Part shown: piece by piece, positions 1 to 9,176 of the stretch
How the letters are laid out: every line of letters begins with the position of its first letter
How positions within the stretch are numbered: the stretch's first letter is position 1
NCBI RefSeq assembly: GCF_031846345.1
Contig: NZ_JAVRHX010000008.1
Location: 62,001-126,000, forward strand
Reading direction: 5' to 3'
Length of the DNA: 64,000 nucleotides
Source of the DNA: Glaciecola petra
Lineage (GTDB): Bacteria > Pseudomonadota > Gammaproteobacteria > Enterobacterales > Alteromonadaceae
Translations under genes and position numbers: made by a program
Notes under the pieces: model-generated
Told to the model about the DNA's origin: nothing
The model's input: only the letters and a program-made list of their open reading frames with translations
Databases searched by the model: none

Positions 1-2
1 TC

Positions 3-305
3 GATTCAGCAGCACAGGCAGCAGAATCAGTTCAACATGTGCTAAAAGTGCATAATCAAATTAGACTAGGCCAACCTATCGCGACAACATCGACGGTAAA
101 TGATATTTGGTTAGGAACAAAAATCAGGGCACTTATGTCAACCAACAAAAGAGTTCCATTATTAAAACTAGACTTAATTGTCGAAGACAGTGAAGTGTTC
201 ATAATGGGTAGGCTGACAAAGGCAGAAGCATCTGCCGCTGTAGACCTTGTTCGCAATGTCGATGGAGTCACTAAAGTTATTCGAGTGATGGAATTGGTCA
301 ATTAA
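3..305 (+). CDS. dolP: BON-domain lipoprotein, C-terminal part (DolP/YraP-like), cut by window start
   Basis: The reading frame is open from base 3, so the gene begins outside the window; only about the last 100 residues are visible. They form one BON domain: a TKIRALM helix, then LDLIVEDSEVFIMGRLTKAE, then a helix and the GVTKVIRVMELV strand. This closely follows the second BON domain of DolP (formerly YraP), an outer-membrane lipoprotein with two BON domains that supports envelope integrity at division sites. A GTG at 39 could be read as a start but would cut off the upstream in-frame residues, so I treat it as internal. The family is clear; the dolP name rests on the fit of this half only. 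Confidence 0.75.
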   Translation, partial: DSAAQAAESVQHVLKVHNQIRLGQPIATTSTVNDIWLGTKIRALMSTNKRVPLLKLDLIVEDSEVFIMGRLTKAEASAAVDLVRNVDGVTKVIRVMELVN

Positions 306-507
306 GCCCTTTAGTGCAATAACATGGAGGAATTTTCGCCTTTATTCTCCTTATACTCATTTTTTTGGTTGATTTCCAATCCGAGCAATTATATTTACTA
401 CAAGATTTTCTAATTGCTTCTCCTTTAATTTAATTATACCCTATTTCTACTTTAGTATAATTTATGCGCTTCAGTTTGAAGAGCAAAAATGATTTTGGCG
501 CACAGGG

Positions 508-3500
508 ATGATTAGGTTGAAGAATGCACTATTATCAATAGTCTATTGTCTGACTTTGGTTGCATGTGGTGGCGGTGGCGATTCAGCCCCAACACGGAGC
601 GCAGATAACCCAATTCAACTTCCACCATCCATTAATGTATGGGAGCCTTTAGTTCCACAATACACCGGAAGTAGAAGTACTTTTGAAATCACAAAAGCGA
701 ATGCCTCCCCGTTGATACTAGACCTCACTTCAATTTTTGATCTTTTGCAGTCACTTTCGTACGACCAATGGTTCAACCAGTTAAAATTATATGAAGCTAA
801 TGCAGAAACCTTTAACCTGAGCGAAGAACCTACCTGCCAATCAGGCTCCACAAATACCGAAACTGATACTGGCAGAAGTAGAGCAACCGTTACTTATAAT
901 AATTGCTCAATTGATGGCGTAATAGTTCATGGAGTAATTAGAATTTTTGCGTCAGGACCTGAATCTGACCCTTTAAGTATCTTTACCACAAACTTAGACA
1001 TTGAAGTTAGAGAAGCTTCAGAAACTCTTTTTTTTGCAGGGCACTATAAAAAATATTTAAACGAACGAGCAGTATTTCAACTTGCAATAGATGGTAATGA
1101 TGAAGAGCAAATCTATTTCGAAAATTTTGCAGTAGGCGACCCTATTGACGAAGTTTTTAGACGCATTGAATACAATGGCGATGTGTACTTTGCTAACTCG
1201 GGAAAACTGTCCATTGTCACAACATCTTATGAAAATTTGGAATCCAACAAGCGTCGAATAAACTTATCTTTCATAGGCGACAAAACGCTCTCTGTTGAAG
1301 CAATTCTTCAAGAAACTATGACTATTTCTATAGAGGGCATATCAGATACTCTCACGATCCCGTTAAGTCTAGATTTTGACCCGCCTCCGGAGCAAGTGGC
1401 ACCAATTGCAATTGTATCCGTAGGAGAAGCAATTGAATACGGTGATACTTTGTCCATAGATGCTAGCGCCTCACGTGATGCTAACTTTGAATTTCTTAAT
1501 TACTCGTGGGACATAGTGAACACTGTTAACGGCGCCGTTACAAATATTAGTGATAATTCTGCTTCAGTTATTACTTTCACAAGCGACAAACCCGGTAATT
1601 ATCAGATTGTTTTTACTGTCTCCGATGGTTCTGGTTTATCAGACCAGCAAGTAATTGATTTTAGAGTCAAGCAAAAACCACCAATAGCGGAGATAGAATT
1701 AGTAAAAGCTAACTATAAATACGGCGAAGCAATTACCGCAGAAGTAAAAACATCGAATGTCGAGCTAGATGGTCCGTTCGAATATATTATTGAGTATGGT
1801 CCATCGAACATCAGAGTCGACAGCAATGGAGCTATTATTTGGGACGGTCTCTTACCCAATTTCGGTCAAGATTTAAATGTCTACTTTGGCATTCAAGTTT
1901 CTAATCAAGATGCGTCGACAATAGTAGAGTCATCAATAATAATGCAACCAACAGAAATGCCGACATCTACTCCAATACTCGTAAAGCCCAACTCTAATGT
2001 AACCTTAGGTAATTATGAAGATTTGTTTGTGAAAGATATATTATCGTCAGCTTTTAGTATAGACAACGGCATGATAATCGAAAAGGTTTCAAAGTTACCC
2101 AAAAGCCTGCTCAGACATAGCAATATATTTGTAAAATCTCATGATTACGACGGTGATGGTATTAGTGATTTTTGGTTCTTAATGTCAACCGAGAATGAAG
2201 ACGTCTATGACATTGTCGTGAGTAATGGGAATACTCTTTCTATTGAAACGCTTGGTGAAATCGAAATTCAAAGTGACGATTTTGTATCTGATGTTGATCT
2301 AGATTTTTTTGACATCTCTAATGACGGTATCGACGATATATTTGTTTATAATAGAAGAATTAACCCTCTTAAAACTGTGATTAACCCTATCTCTGGCGAT
2401 TACCTTTACAAAGGAGAAATAGAAGAGTGGGCAGATATTCTCCCAAGAAATACAAATATTAGCGGGCAACTTTGTGACATTGATGATGATGGCCTTAACG
2501 AAACATACATTAGTTCAGGTCAGTTCCATTTTGTCGCTAATTTTGCAGACAAAAAAGTGACAACTGAGCAAATTCAAATAGAAGATTCCTCGAGGATCTA
2601 TTCACTCAACGACGATACAGGCAAAGTATCTTGCTATATGCTGGTCATTAACATTTTTTCTGAACCAGACACTGAGAGCGACATATACCTTTACAATGTT
2701 AAAACGGGTAACAAAACTTATATCCCTAACTCTTCATTTTTCGCATCAGATGATGAAGAAATACGGGTTCTTTCCGCAACCCCCGTTAACTTAGATGATG
2801 ACTTATCATCAGAAGTATTAATTAGAATTGCAAAAAATAATCTAATCAGCTTTGAAACCACCTACAACGCAGTTATAGTTGATAATGTACACGACCAAAA
2901 ACCAAACTTTTACCTAGTTAATAATGACTTCAAAAATAACGAGTACGGGTATGCGTTCATGGATATTTTTGGTGATTCAAAAAAAGAAATTATATTTTCT
3001 GAACCACAGTCTCTTATTATTAATGGACGCGATTTTGGATTTTCGGGAAATAGTGTTGAAAAAGCATATTCCCTTATAAACGATGAGTTTGAACAAATTG
3101 CTACGTCAAATTCTATTTCAGTTCCTTTGAGTAGTTCATATTATTGGGGAGCAGATAACAGTCTTTCTCTCGGGCAAAAAACGTTAGTACAGCTAAAGGA
3201 CAGTAAAAAAACGTTTGTTGCTCCAACAAGCGAAAGTACTGCATTACTCATAGCCGAAGGAAATCAGGTTGTTAAATATAACTATAATTTCAATGAAACT
3301 GATGGTTCTACTTCGCTACATAAATTAACATTTGAGAATGTCCTGCAATGGGAATCAGGCCCGATATCAATTGAAAATCACAGCATTGATGAAGTTATAC
3401 CAATTACAGAGAAGTTTTTATTGATAATTGGCTCAATACGGGACCCATTCCTCACTATTATTGACAGGAGTAGCGGAGAGATTTTATTCACTTCTGAAAA

Positions 3501-4104
3501 ATCCGAGTATGTTATTAACAATGAAGATTTATTAAAATATTATCGCGATGGAGCATGGTATATCCCAATAGTCTCGGTAGATAATTCAAGAGATGGAAAA
3601 TTTCTTGAATTAAAAGAAGATGGTACAGTTAGTGCAATAACTAATGATCAAATCACTTCATTTTTTTCTGAATTCACTCAAAGAGACTTTTTTGGTTTTA
3701 CTCAAGTAGACAAGGATCCACAAGCAGAATTGGTAAGGTACCAAGTTGACGGTATTGACGAGACTCTTTTGTTCATGGATATAAAGTCGTTCACCATCGA
3801 AGAACGAAGTTTATTGAATAAAGCTGAAACGGTAAGGAACAAAGGACTAACAAATAGGGTGTTAGATAAAGGTAACTGTTTACCATGGGCGCTTGATTGT
3901 AGGAATTATATTGTTAACACGAACTCACTGGACGCCGCAAGCGCCAGCAAGTTCTTTACAGCAGAAATGGACAAAAGAAATGGCAAAACTATTTGGCAAA
4001 CAAGCAATCGTTCTGAAGCTCTACTAGGGTTTGAAGTAAGGTTTGTAGACAATAAGGTCGTTTATCTTGCTCATAGTAATGGTAATTGGTTTATTGTAGA
4101 GTAA
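508..4104 (+). CDS. Large surface lipoprotein with PKD-like domain and FG-GAP/VCBS-like repeats
   Basis: This 1198-residue protein starts with a lipoprotein signal peptide whose lipobox is LVAC followed by GGGG (Cys about 20), so it should be lipidated and sent to the outer membrane. Residues about 295-390 resemble a PKD/Ig-like fold (ASRDANFEFLNYSWDI, then GNYQIVFTVSDGSG). From about 545 on there are spaced acidic loops such as DYDGDGISDFW, DISNDGIDDIFVY and CDIDDDGLNETYIS, which look like the calcium-binding loops of FG-GAP/VCBS beta-propeller repeats. I do not recognise a catalytic domain. The start at 508 directly precedes the signal peptide, and the nearby upstream ATG at 489 hits a stop after eight codons. 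A role in adhesion or surface binding is an inference from architecture alone. Confidence 0.8.
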   Translation: MIRLKNALLSIVYCLTLVACGGGGDSAPTRSADNPIQLPPSINVWEPLVPQYTGSRSTFEITKANASPLILDLTSIFDLLQSLSYDQWFNQLKLYEANAETFNLSEEPTCQSGSTNTETDTGRSRATVTYNNCSIDGVIVHGVIRIFASGPESDPLSIFTTNLDIEVREASETLFFAGHYKKYLNERAVFQLAIDGNDEEQIYFENFAVGDPIDEVFRRIEYNGDVYFANSGKLSIVTTSYENLESNKRRINLSFIGDKTLSVEAILQETMTISIEGISDTLTIPLSLDFDPPPEQVAPIAIVSVGEAIEYGDTLSIDASASRDANFEFLNYSWDIVNTVNGAVTNISDNSASVITFTSDKPGNYQIVFTVSDGSGLSDQQVIDFRVKQKPPIAEIELVKANYKYGEAITAEVKTSNVELDGPFEYIIEYGPSNIRVDSNGAIIWDGLLPNFGQDLNVYFGIQVSNQDASTIVESSIIMQPTEMPTSTPILVKPNSNVTLGNYEDLFVKDILSSAFSIDNGMIIEKVSKLPKSLLRHSNIFVKSHDYDGDGISDFWFLMSTENEDVYDIVVSNGNTLSIETLGEIEIQSDDFVSDVDLDFFDISNDGIDDIFVYNRRINPLKTVINPISGDYLYKGEIEEWADILPRNTNISGQLCDIDDDGLNETYISSGQFHFVANFADKKVTTEQIQIEDSSRIYSLNDDTGKVSCYMLVINIFSEPDTESDIYLYNVKTGNKTYIPNSSFFASDDEEIRVLSATPVNLDDDLSSEVLIRIAKNNLISFETTYNAVIVDNVHDQKPNFYLVNNDFKNNEYGYAFMDIFGDSKKEIIFSEPQSLIINGRDFGFSGNSVEKAYSLINDEFEQIATSNSISVPLSSSYYWGADNSLSLGQKTLVQLKDSKKTFVAPTSESTALLIAEGNQVVKYNYNFNETDGSTSLHKLTFENVLQWESGPISIENHSIDEVIPITEKFLLIIGSIRDPFLTIIDRSSGEILFTSEKSEYVINNEDLLKYYRDGAWYIPIVSVDNSRDGKFLELKEDGTVSAITNDQITSFFSEFTQRDFFGFTQVDKDPQAELVRYQVDGIDETLLFMDIKSFTIEERSLLNKAETVRNKGLTNRVLDKGNCLPWALDCRNYIVNTNSLDAASASKFFTAEMDKRNGKTIWQTSNRSEALLGFEVRFVDNKVVYLAHSNGNWFIVE

Positions 4105-4111
4105 CTATTAA

Positions 4112-4136
4112 TTAGACGCCGTAAGGGCTCGTCTAA
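4112..4136. terminator. Hairpin between convergent genes
   Basis: A 7-bp inverted repeat (TTAGACG / CGTCTAA) with an 11-base loop lies between the convergent lipoprotein and barrel genes. There is only a short T run on the plus side. It may act as a terminator, but the signal is weak. Confidence 0.3.
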
Positions 4137-4209
4137 CTCAGTTTTCATAAATTGGAAAATATTGCCGAAAACTGACACTATGTTTTAAACTATTCAAGTC
4201 TATGAGCTT

Positions 4210-4848
4210 TTAAAAACGCCATGTTAACCCAAGTTGAATAGTGGAAGGATCATAGCCTAGTTCATTTATCATGCCACCGTTTTGTTCTCCATCTAGCTCA
4301 GCGCTGGCAACTTTGCTGTATCTGTATTCCAGATCAAAACTTAGCTGTTTATTTAATCGATAAGCGACCCCTATAAACCCTTGAATCGCTGTTTCACCGC
4401 TACCCGAATATGATAGTTCGATACCTTTTGTTTCAAGATCAATGTCGATTTCTTGCACCCAGCCTAAGCCTGCACCGAGATAATATTGCCATTTATCGTC
4501 CCAATCAAACCAGTATGTTCCATTTAAGTAAAACAAGTTAGAGGCGTAATTACCTTCTTCATAAAAGCTTGCATCTGGCAAGGTCGTATTAGATTCATTA
4601 GTCCGATACTCCCAAAATATTTCAACTGCGAAGTTATCATTGTAAAAGTAACCAAATCCAATACCTCCATTTAAACCACTATCTACATCTACAATAATTG
4701 AGCCATTTGTTTGACCAACCCCATTACTTTGACCTACAGTATCAGACAGTGAACTGACCCCCACTACGGGTCTAATAAAAAATTCTCCTGAGTTAGCTAA
4801 AACACTTTGATGAATACACAAAAAAAATATGAAAGTTATAAACCGCAT
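4210..4848 (-). CDS. Small outer-membrane beta-barrel protein (OmpW/OmpA-barrel type)
   Basis: This 212-residue protein has an N-terminal signal peptide (cleavage likely after SVLA at about 18). It then alternates glycine- and aromatic-rich strands such as LNGGIGFGYFYNDNFAVEIF, FYLNGTYWFDW, YYLGAGLGWVQ and GFIGVAYRLN, and ends in TWRF with the C-terminal phenylalanine expected by the BAM machinery. Length and strand pattern fit an eight-stranded barrel of the OmpW or OmpA-like type; no peptidoglycan-binding domain follows. It is divergent from the LytTR gene with about 60 bases between, so that membrane regulator may control it, but this is only a neighbour argument. Ligand unknown. Confidence 0.7.
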   Translation of the reverse strand: MRFITFIFFLCIHQSVLANSGEFFIRPVVGVSSLSDTVGQSNGVGQTNGSIIVDVDSGLNGGIGFGYFYNDNFAVEIFWEYRTNESNTTLPDASFYEEGNYASNLFYLNGTYWFDWDDKWQYYLGAGLGWVQEIDIDLETKGIELSYSGSGETAIQGFIGVAYRLNKQLSFDLEYRYSKVASAELDGEQNGGMINELGYDPSTIQLGLTWRF

Positions 4849-4910
4849 TTACATTCTCCTGAAAAGTTCATATGTATTATAGGCTGTGGCCAAGCGCTTA
4901 GTTTTCGTTT

Positions 4911-5768
4911 ATGTATGAATGGGCATATTCATGCACCAATGGGCAATTTCTATTGAAACGCTATTTTGATTTTGGCTCTGTACGACCTTTTCAATACTTT
5001 TTTGGTCTTGCAGGTATACTAGGAGTTATCTTCGCTTTTATATCAGAAAACGAGCAAAGGTTTTTTGTTATGCATTTGGCCTTATGGATGTTGCAAACAC
5101 TAGGGCCAATCGCAATACTTGTTTACACACATATCGGCCTCCATAAACTACGCTTTTTCGATGAAAAAAATGCTTGGTTAAAACTGTTAGTGTCAGGCAT
5201 TATTGGTGCTGCTATTTTTTCACCAATTGCTTTATGTTTAGATGTTCTTTGGGGTAATGATAGTTTACCAAACAACCTAAACAAGCTCGTTTATTTATGG
5301 CTTGATGAATTGTTAGGTGTTATCCCTCCCATCACTATATCTTGGATAGCAATAAATGCTCCATGGTTGTTAGGATATAAATTAATCACTGCTAATATTG
5401 AAAGCTCCGAAAAGCAAGAATTAATCGCTCCAAAATTAGAAATTGATAAAAACAGCGCCAATAAAGATGATTTCCTTCTACCAATTAATCAAGATACTTT
5501 AGGGGAGATTATTTACTTAAAGTCTGAATTGCATTATTTATTAGTGGTTGGTACCAAAGGTAAAGATCTTATTTTATATAATTTGCGTGATGCTATACAG
5601 AATATTCCTGGCCATTTGGGAGCTCAAGCGCATCGTTCTTATTGGGTCACTTATTCACATATTACGAAGGTCATTAAACAAGGTAGACAAGCCAAGATTG
5701 TCATGTCTAATGGAGCCGAAATTCCAGTTAGTAGAAATAATATTGAATTGTTTTCAGCTTATTTATAG
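4911..5768 (+). CDS. Membrane-bound LytTR DNA-binding regulator
   Basis: The N-terminal half holds about four hydrophobic segments (for example FFGLAGILGVIFAFI, ALWMLQTLGPIAILVYTHI, LLVSGIIGAAIFSPIALCL and IPPITISWIAI). The C-terminal 100 residues form a LytTR domain: LGEIIYLKSELHYLLVVGTK, AIQNIPGHLGAQAHRSYWVT, then IVMSNGAEIPVSRNNIELF. Such proteins are predicted to bind DNA from the membrane and often control adjacent genes. No phosphoacceptor receiver domain is present. The start is uncertain: no clear ribosome-binding site precedes ATG 4911, and a TTG at 4953-4955 would begin just before KRYFDFGSVRPF. The family call is firm; the target is not known. Confidence 0.75.
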   Translation: MYEWAYSCTNGQFLLKRYFDFGSVRPFQYFFGLAGILGVIFAFISENEQRFFVMHLALWMLQTLGPIAILVYTHIGLHKLRFFDEKNAWLKLLVSGIIGAAIFSPIALCLDVLWGNDSLPNNLNKLVYLWLDELLGVIPPITISWIAINAPWLLGYKLITANIESSEKQELIAPKLEIDKNSANKDDFLLPINQDTLGEIIYLKSELHYLLVVGTKGKDLILYNLRDAIQNIPGHLGAQAHRSYWVTYSHITKVIKQGRQAKIVMSNGAEIPVSRNNIELFSAYL

Positions 5769-5855
5769 ACAATTAGGCATTTTTAACAAGGAGTCAACTC
5801 AATCCAAACAAAGCCAGCATCAACTTACAAAAAACCATTATGGCATGGAATACTA

Positions 5856-7055
5856 TTGGTAGCAGGTGGCGCAATAGGTGCTGGTATGTTTGCCTTGCCG
5901 ATGGTGTCGGCAGGCCCATGGTTTTTGTGGGCAAGCTTAGGATTTTTGTTAGTGTGGTTAGTAACATATTTGTCGGCCTCACTATTCGCTAAAGTCAATA
6001 TCAGCTTAGTTGAAAACCCTAAAACCTCCTTAAATGTAATGCACAGTTTTAGCTCCTTGGTAAGTTACGTCTTAGGTAAACCGTGGGCACGAGCGAACAA
6101 TCTATGCATTATTTTTATTATGATGATACTCATGTACGCTTACACGACTGCCGGTGCCAGTATTATACAAAGCAGTTTTTCGGCCATAAACATTGAGACA
6201 AGCCCCAGTAGCAGAGCATGGTTGAGTTTATGCTTTGCTCTCGCTACTGGTACTATTGTATTAATAGGCACCACTTTTGTTAGTCGCATTATGTTGGGTC
6301 TAATGTTGGCTATGTTAATCAGTTTTATCATTGCGATGTTTGGCATTTATCCAAATTTGCAGGTTGAAAAGTTGTTCATGGCAAAGGGGGCGAACTCAGT
6401 ATATTTGCTCGCAGCCATCCCTGTTTATGTCACTGCCTTTGCATGCACAGGTTTAGTGCCAAGTTTGGTGAGGCATTATGAAAACCAAAACGCTAAGGTC
6501 AATAAATGTATTTTTTGGGGAACATTATTAGCTTTATTCGTATATTTAATTTGGTTAACTGCTACATTAGGTAGCATTGGGCGTGACGGTTTTTTGCAAA
6601 TAGTAAAGGGAGGAAGTGATCTTGGGACACTAAATAAAGCCTTAGTTGACGCAGGTAGCAATCCCAACATACAGGGACGCCTGAGTTTATTTTCACACTG
6701 CGCAATCATTACTTCATTCTTGAGTGTGGGCCTTGGACTATTTCATTTTATTCAAGACCGTTTATCTCTTAATAAAACCTTTAGAGACAAAAGTTTAGCA
6801 GCGAGTATTTGTTTTGTGCCACCGGCCATAGCAAGTTTCTTTTTTCCCTATGGATTTGTACATGCAATCGCTTATGCAGGTATGTTTGTTGCCTTTAGTT
6901 TTTTTATTTTACCGGGTATTTTGGCGCTTAGCGTATTTAAAAATCAACATAGACCTTTACTAAAAACACAAAGTTACCTCGCTATCATCTTTGGCGTTTT
7001 GATTATTATTTTGAAAATAGCAATGACGTTATCATTATTGCCTACATTCAGATAG
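5856..7055 (+). CDS. Aromatic amino acid permease (HAAAP family, tryptophan/tyrosine type)
   Basis: An inner-membrane symporter of about 400 residues with around eleven hydrophobic segments. The first holds the family motif GGAIGAGMFALP, the unwound helix that binds substrate in Mtr/TnaB/TyrP proteins. Aromatic amino acids are the likely substrate; which one cannot be told. The annotated start is a TTG inside the first membrane segment. The frame stays open upstream to a stop at 5784 and encodes a plausible start of the segment (KKPLWHGILL). In that stretch there is no ATG, GTG or TTG, although an AAGGAG lies at 5788-5793 and an ATC at 5802 sits eight bases further on. The true start may therefore be non-canonical, or a base change may have removed it. 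Confidence 0.8.
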   Translation: MVAGGAIGAGMFALPMVSAGPWFLWASLGFLLVWLVTYLSASLFAKVNISLVENPKTSLNVMHSFSSLVSYVLGKPWARANNLCIIFIMMILMYAYTTAGASIIQSSFSAINIETSPSSRAWLSLCFALATGTIVLIGTTFVSRIMLGLMLAMLISFIIAMFGIYPNLQVEKLFMAKGANSVYLLAAIPVYVTAFACTGLVPSLVRHYENQNAKVNKCIFWGTLLALFVYLIWLTATLGSIGRDGFLQIVKGGSDLGTLNKALVDAGSNPNIQGRLSLFSHCAIITSFLSVGLGLFHFIQDRLSLNKTFRDKSLAASICFVPPAIASFFFPYGFVHAIAYAGMFVAFSFFILPGILALSVFKNQHRPLLKTQSYLAIIFGVLIIILKIAMTLSLLPTFR

Positions 7056-7078
7056 TGAAGCCTAAAAGAAATTTATCG

Positions 7079-7101
7079 CCAAGTCTTATTATACAACTTG
7101 G
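7079..7101 (+). terminator. Weak hairpin after permease gene
   Basis: CCAAGT and ACTTGG arms (6 bp) around an 11-base AT-rich loop sit between the convergent permease and sspB genes, followed by TTATTT. It could end transcription from either side; the stem is short. Confidence 0.3.
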
Positions 7102-7626
7102 TTATTTAACGATTCTTAGACCCGGTTTCTTTTTGGCTTGCTTTGAGCCTTTGGGATCATTCGGATCGTCATCTTCAGGTGTATCGTCGGATTTTGTATT
7201 ATCAGCAGGACTGCTGGTAGTTGATGTCGCTAGAGATAAATTGGGTGATTGTTTCTTCTCTTCAGGAGATTCTGGAACTGTAATATCAATATTTTCGTCC
7301 ATCACCACTTCAGGATCTGTAAATACCGTTCCTGCGCCGTTCTCTCTAGCATAAATTGCACCAACGGCAGCACATGGGAATGAAACTAACATTGGTTTCC
7401 CAGAAAAGCGAGCTTGAAAGTTAACCATTTCAGTATCAATAGTGAAATTCACACATGCAGAAGGAGACACATTCAATACAATTTGTCCATCATTCACAAA
7501 TTGCTGAGGAATAGTGACGTCTGGAAAATCAGCATTAACCACCATATAAGGCGTTAATTGATTGTCAACTATCCAATCAAAAAACGCTTTCAATAAATAT
7601 GGCTGATTAGGTGTCATTGCCTGCAT
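7102..7626 (-). CDS. sspB: ClpXP protease specificity-enhancing factor SspB
   Basis: SspB is the adaptor that hands ssrA-tagged and other substrates to ClpXP. The N-terminal substrate-binding domain is well conserved: PYLLKAFFDWIVDNQLTPYM, DGQIVLNVSPSA, VNFQARFSGKP and AVGAIYARENGAG. A long acidic, Pro/Asp-rich linker follows (about 115-160). The last residues, PGLRIVK, match the ClpX-binding tail that ends SspB proteins. The start at 7626 has GGAAAA at good spacing; the ATG three codons later is also possible. It lies just downstream of sspA, as in many gammaproteobacteria, and the two are probably cotranscribed. Confidence 0.95.
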   Translation of the reverse strand: MQAMTPNQPYLLKAFFDWIVDNQLTPYMVVNADFPDVTIPQQFVNDGQIVLNVSPSACVNFTIDTEMVNFQARFSGKPMLVSFPCAAVGAIYARENGAGTVFTDPEVVMDENIDITVPESPEEKKQSPNLSLATSTTSSPADNTKSDDTPEDDDPNDPKGSKQAKKKPGLRIVK

Positions 7627-7657
7627 GCTAATTTTCCAATATAGCCTTTACTACCCA

Positions 7658-8290
7658 TTAAAGCGGGTTGTGGATTTCTCTTTCTTGATCAGTTAACGAG
7701 GCTTTGAAAGAACCACGTTCAAAGATACGCTTCATGTACGCAACTATATCGCGGCTACCTTGACCTGTTAACTCAATATCTAGTGCCGGCAAACGCCAAA
7801 GCAAAGGAGCCAAATAACAATCAACAAGACTAAACTCTTCGCTCATGAAATAATCAGTTTCGGCAAATACAGGTGCAAGCGATAATATTGCTTCTCTAAG
7901 CTCCTGTCTCGCTTCGTCAGCTCCCTGTTCATTTCGAAATACGCGCGCAGCAAGTGAATACCAATCTTGTTCAATTCTGTGCATCATAAGGCGACTCTTG
8001 CCGCGAGAAACAGGATAAACTGGCATTAACGGTGGGTGAGGAAAGCGCTCATCCAAATATTCCATAATGATATGTGACTTGTATAAAACTAATTCACGAT
8101 CAACTAAGGTAGGAACCGTACCGTAAGGGTTTAGCTCTAACAGCTCTTCATTAATCTGACTAGGATCGGTGAATATAATTTCGACGCCGACACCCTTTTC
8201 AGCCAATACAATGCGAACCTGATGTGAATAAATGTCGATGTTGTCTGAAAACATCGTCATAATTGAACGTTTATTTGTGGCTACAGCCAT
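7658..8290 (-). CDS. sspA: Stringent starvation protein A
   Basis: A glutathione S-transferase-fold protein that binds RNA polymerase and alters promoter use during starvation and acid stress. The sequence opens with MAVATNKRSIMTMFSDN and has DIYSHQVRIVLAEKGV, the conserved surface pocket YLDERFPHPPLMPVYPVSRG, and DCYLAPLLWRLPAL in the C-terminal helical domain. Its 210 residues equal the usual length. The start at 8290 is chosen because it matches the family N-terminus and has GGAGG five bases upstream; an open frame reaches to 8335 but adds residues foreign to the family. The gene lies after petABC and before sspB. Confidence 0.96.
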   Translation of the reverse strand: MAVATNKRSIMTMFSDNIDIYSHQVRIVLAEKGVGVEIIFTDPSQINEELLELNPYGTVPTLVDRELVLYKSHIIMEYLDERFPHPPLMPVYPVSRGKSRLMMHRIEQDWYSLAARVFRNEQGADEARQELREAILSLAPVFAETDYFMSEEFSLVDCYLAPLLWRLPALDIELTGQGSRDIVAYMKRIFERGSFKASLTDQEREIHNPL

Positions 8291-8383
8291 TGAAACCTCC
8301 GCATTCCTTGTAGAATAATCCCAAACAGCACACAATTCATGCGCGAAAAGTACTTTTACCTACAGGAAATGATAAATACAAAA

Positions 8384-8422
8384 TATATAAAAAGGGGCAC
8401 TTGCTTGTAGCATGTACCCCTT
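8384..8422 (-). terminator. Rho-independent terminator of petABC
   Basis: Read on the minus strand, a 13-bp stem with one mismatch (AAGGGGTACATGC / GCAAGTGCCCCTT) and loop TACAA is followed by TTTTTATA. It sits 26 bases after the petC stop and separates petABC from sspA. Confidence 0.8.
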
Positions 8423-8447
8423 AAAAAAGACCGGCAATTGTATACTA

Positions 8448-9176
8448 TTACTTAAGATCTCGCCAGTAATCTTTCTTCAATAGGTAAGCAAATATAAAGA
8501 ATATCACGATAAATATAAGCACGCCTTTACCAATTTCTTGGGACTGAAGCTTTGCTGGCTCACCAGTGTACTCCAAGAAGTTGACTAAATCTCTTATCGC
8601 GTTGTCATATTCGTCTGCTGTCATTTGTCCGCCGCTAGCTTGAAGACCAACATAAACATCTTTCATCGATCCGTCTACCATACGCTGTTCGTATGTTTTG
8701 CGTGGCGTACCTTGCAAACTTTCTAACACATGCGGCATACCAACGTTAGGAAATACTTCGTTGTTCACACCAAAGGTTTTACCCTCTTCTGCGTAGAAGG
8801 TTCTCATGTAAGTATAAATCCATTCTGGGCCACGTACACGAGCGACCAGCGTTAAATCGGGTGGCGGTGCACCAAACCATGTTGCCGAATTCTCTGCAGG
8901 CATGGGCGACGTAATGTAGTCAGACACCTTGACACCTGTAAACTGAAGGTATTTTTGACCAAGTTCTTCAGGAATCTCTAAGTCATTGAATGTGCGCTGA
9001 TACCGTTGATACTGCATTTGGTGGCAACCAAGGCAATAATTCATGAACATCTTTGCACCATTTTGCAATGAAGCTTTATCAGTTAAGTCTATCTCAGGAT
9101 CATCTAGTGGAATAGATGGGCCCGCAGCAAAAGCGACACTTGGCACGAATAATAATAATGCTATCCATTTTTTCAT
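8448..9176 (-). CDS. petC: Cytochrome c1, bc1 complex subunit
   Basis: Cytochrome c1 passes electrons from the Rieske protein to soluble or membrane cytochrome c in the periplasm. A signal peptide (MKKWIALLLFVPSVAFA) precedes the mature protein. The heme c site is CLGCH at about 48-52, the axial methionine region is around PNVGMPHVL (about 145), and one C-terminal membrane anchor (GVLIFIVIFFIFAYLLKKDY) ends the chain. The start overlaps the petB stop by four bases (ATGA), giving translational coupling. Length 242 fits the family. Confidence 0.96.
   Translation of the reverse strand: MKKWIALLLFVPSVAFAAGPSIPLDDPEIDLTDKASLQNGAKMFMNYCLGCHQMQYQRYQRTFNDLEIPEELGQKYLQFTGVKVSDYITSPMPAENSATWFGAPPPDLTLVARVRGPEWIYTYMRTFYAEEGKTFGVNNEVFPNVGMPHVLESLQGTPRKTYEQRMVDGSMKDVYVGLQASGGQMTADEYDNAIRDLVNFLEYTGEPAKLQSQEIGKGVLIFIVIFFIFAYLLKKDYWRDLK

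Noticed and set aside
5548..5862. 104-codon plus-strand frame overlapping the LytTR gene end
   Set aside because: It lies in another frame over the conserved LytTR domain and the permease upstream region, with no family features.
7055..7354. 99-codon plus-strand frame opposite sspB
   Set aside because: It mirrors the low-complexity acidic tail of SspB on the other strand; sspB is certain.
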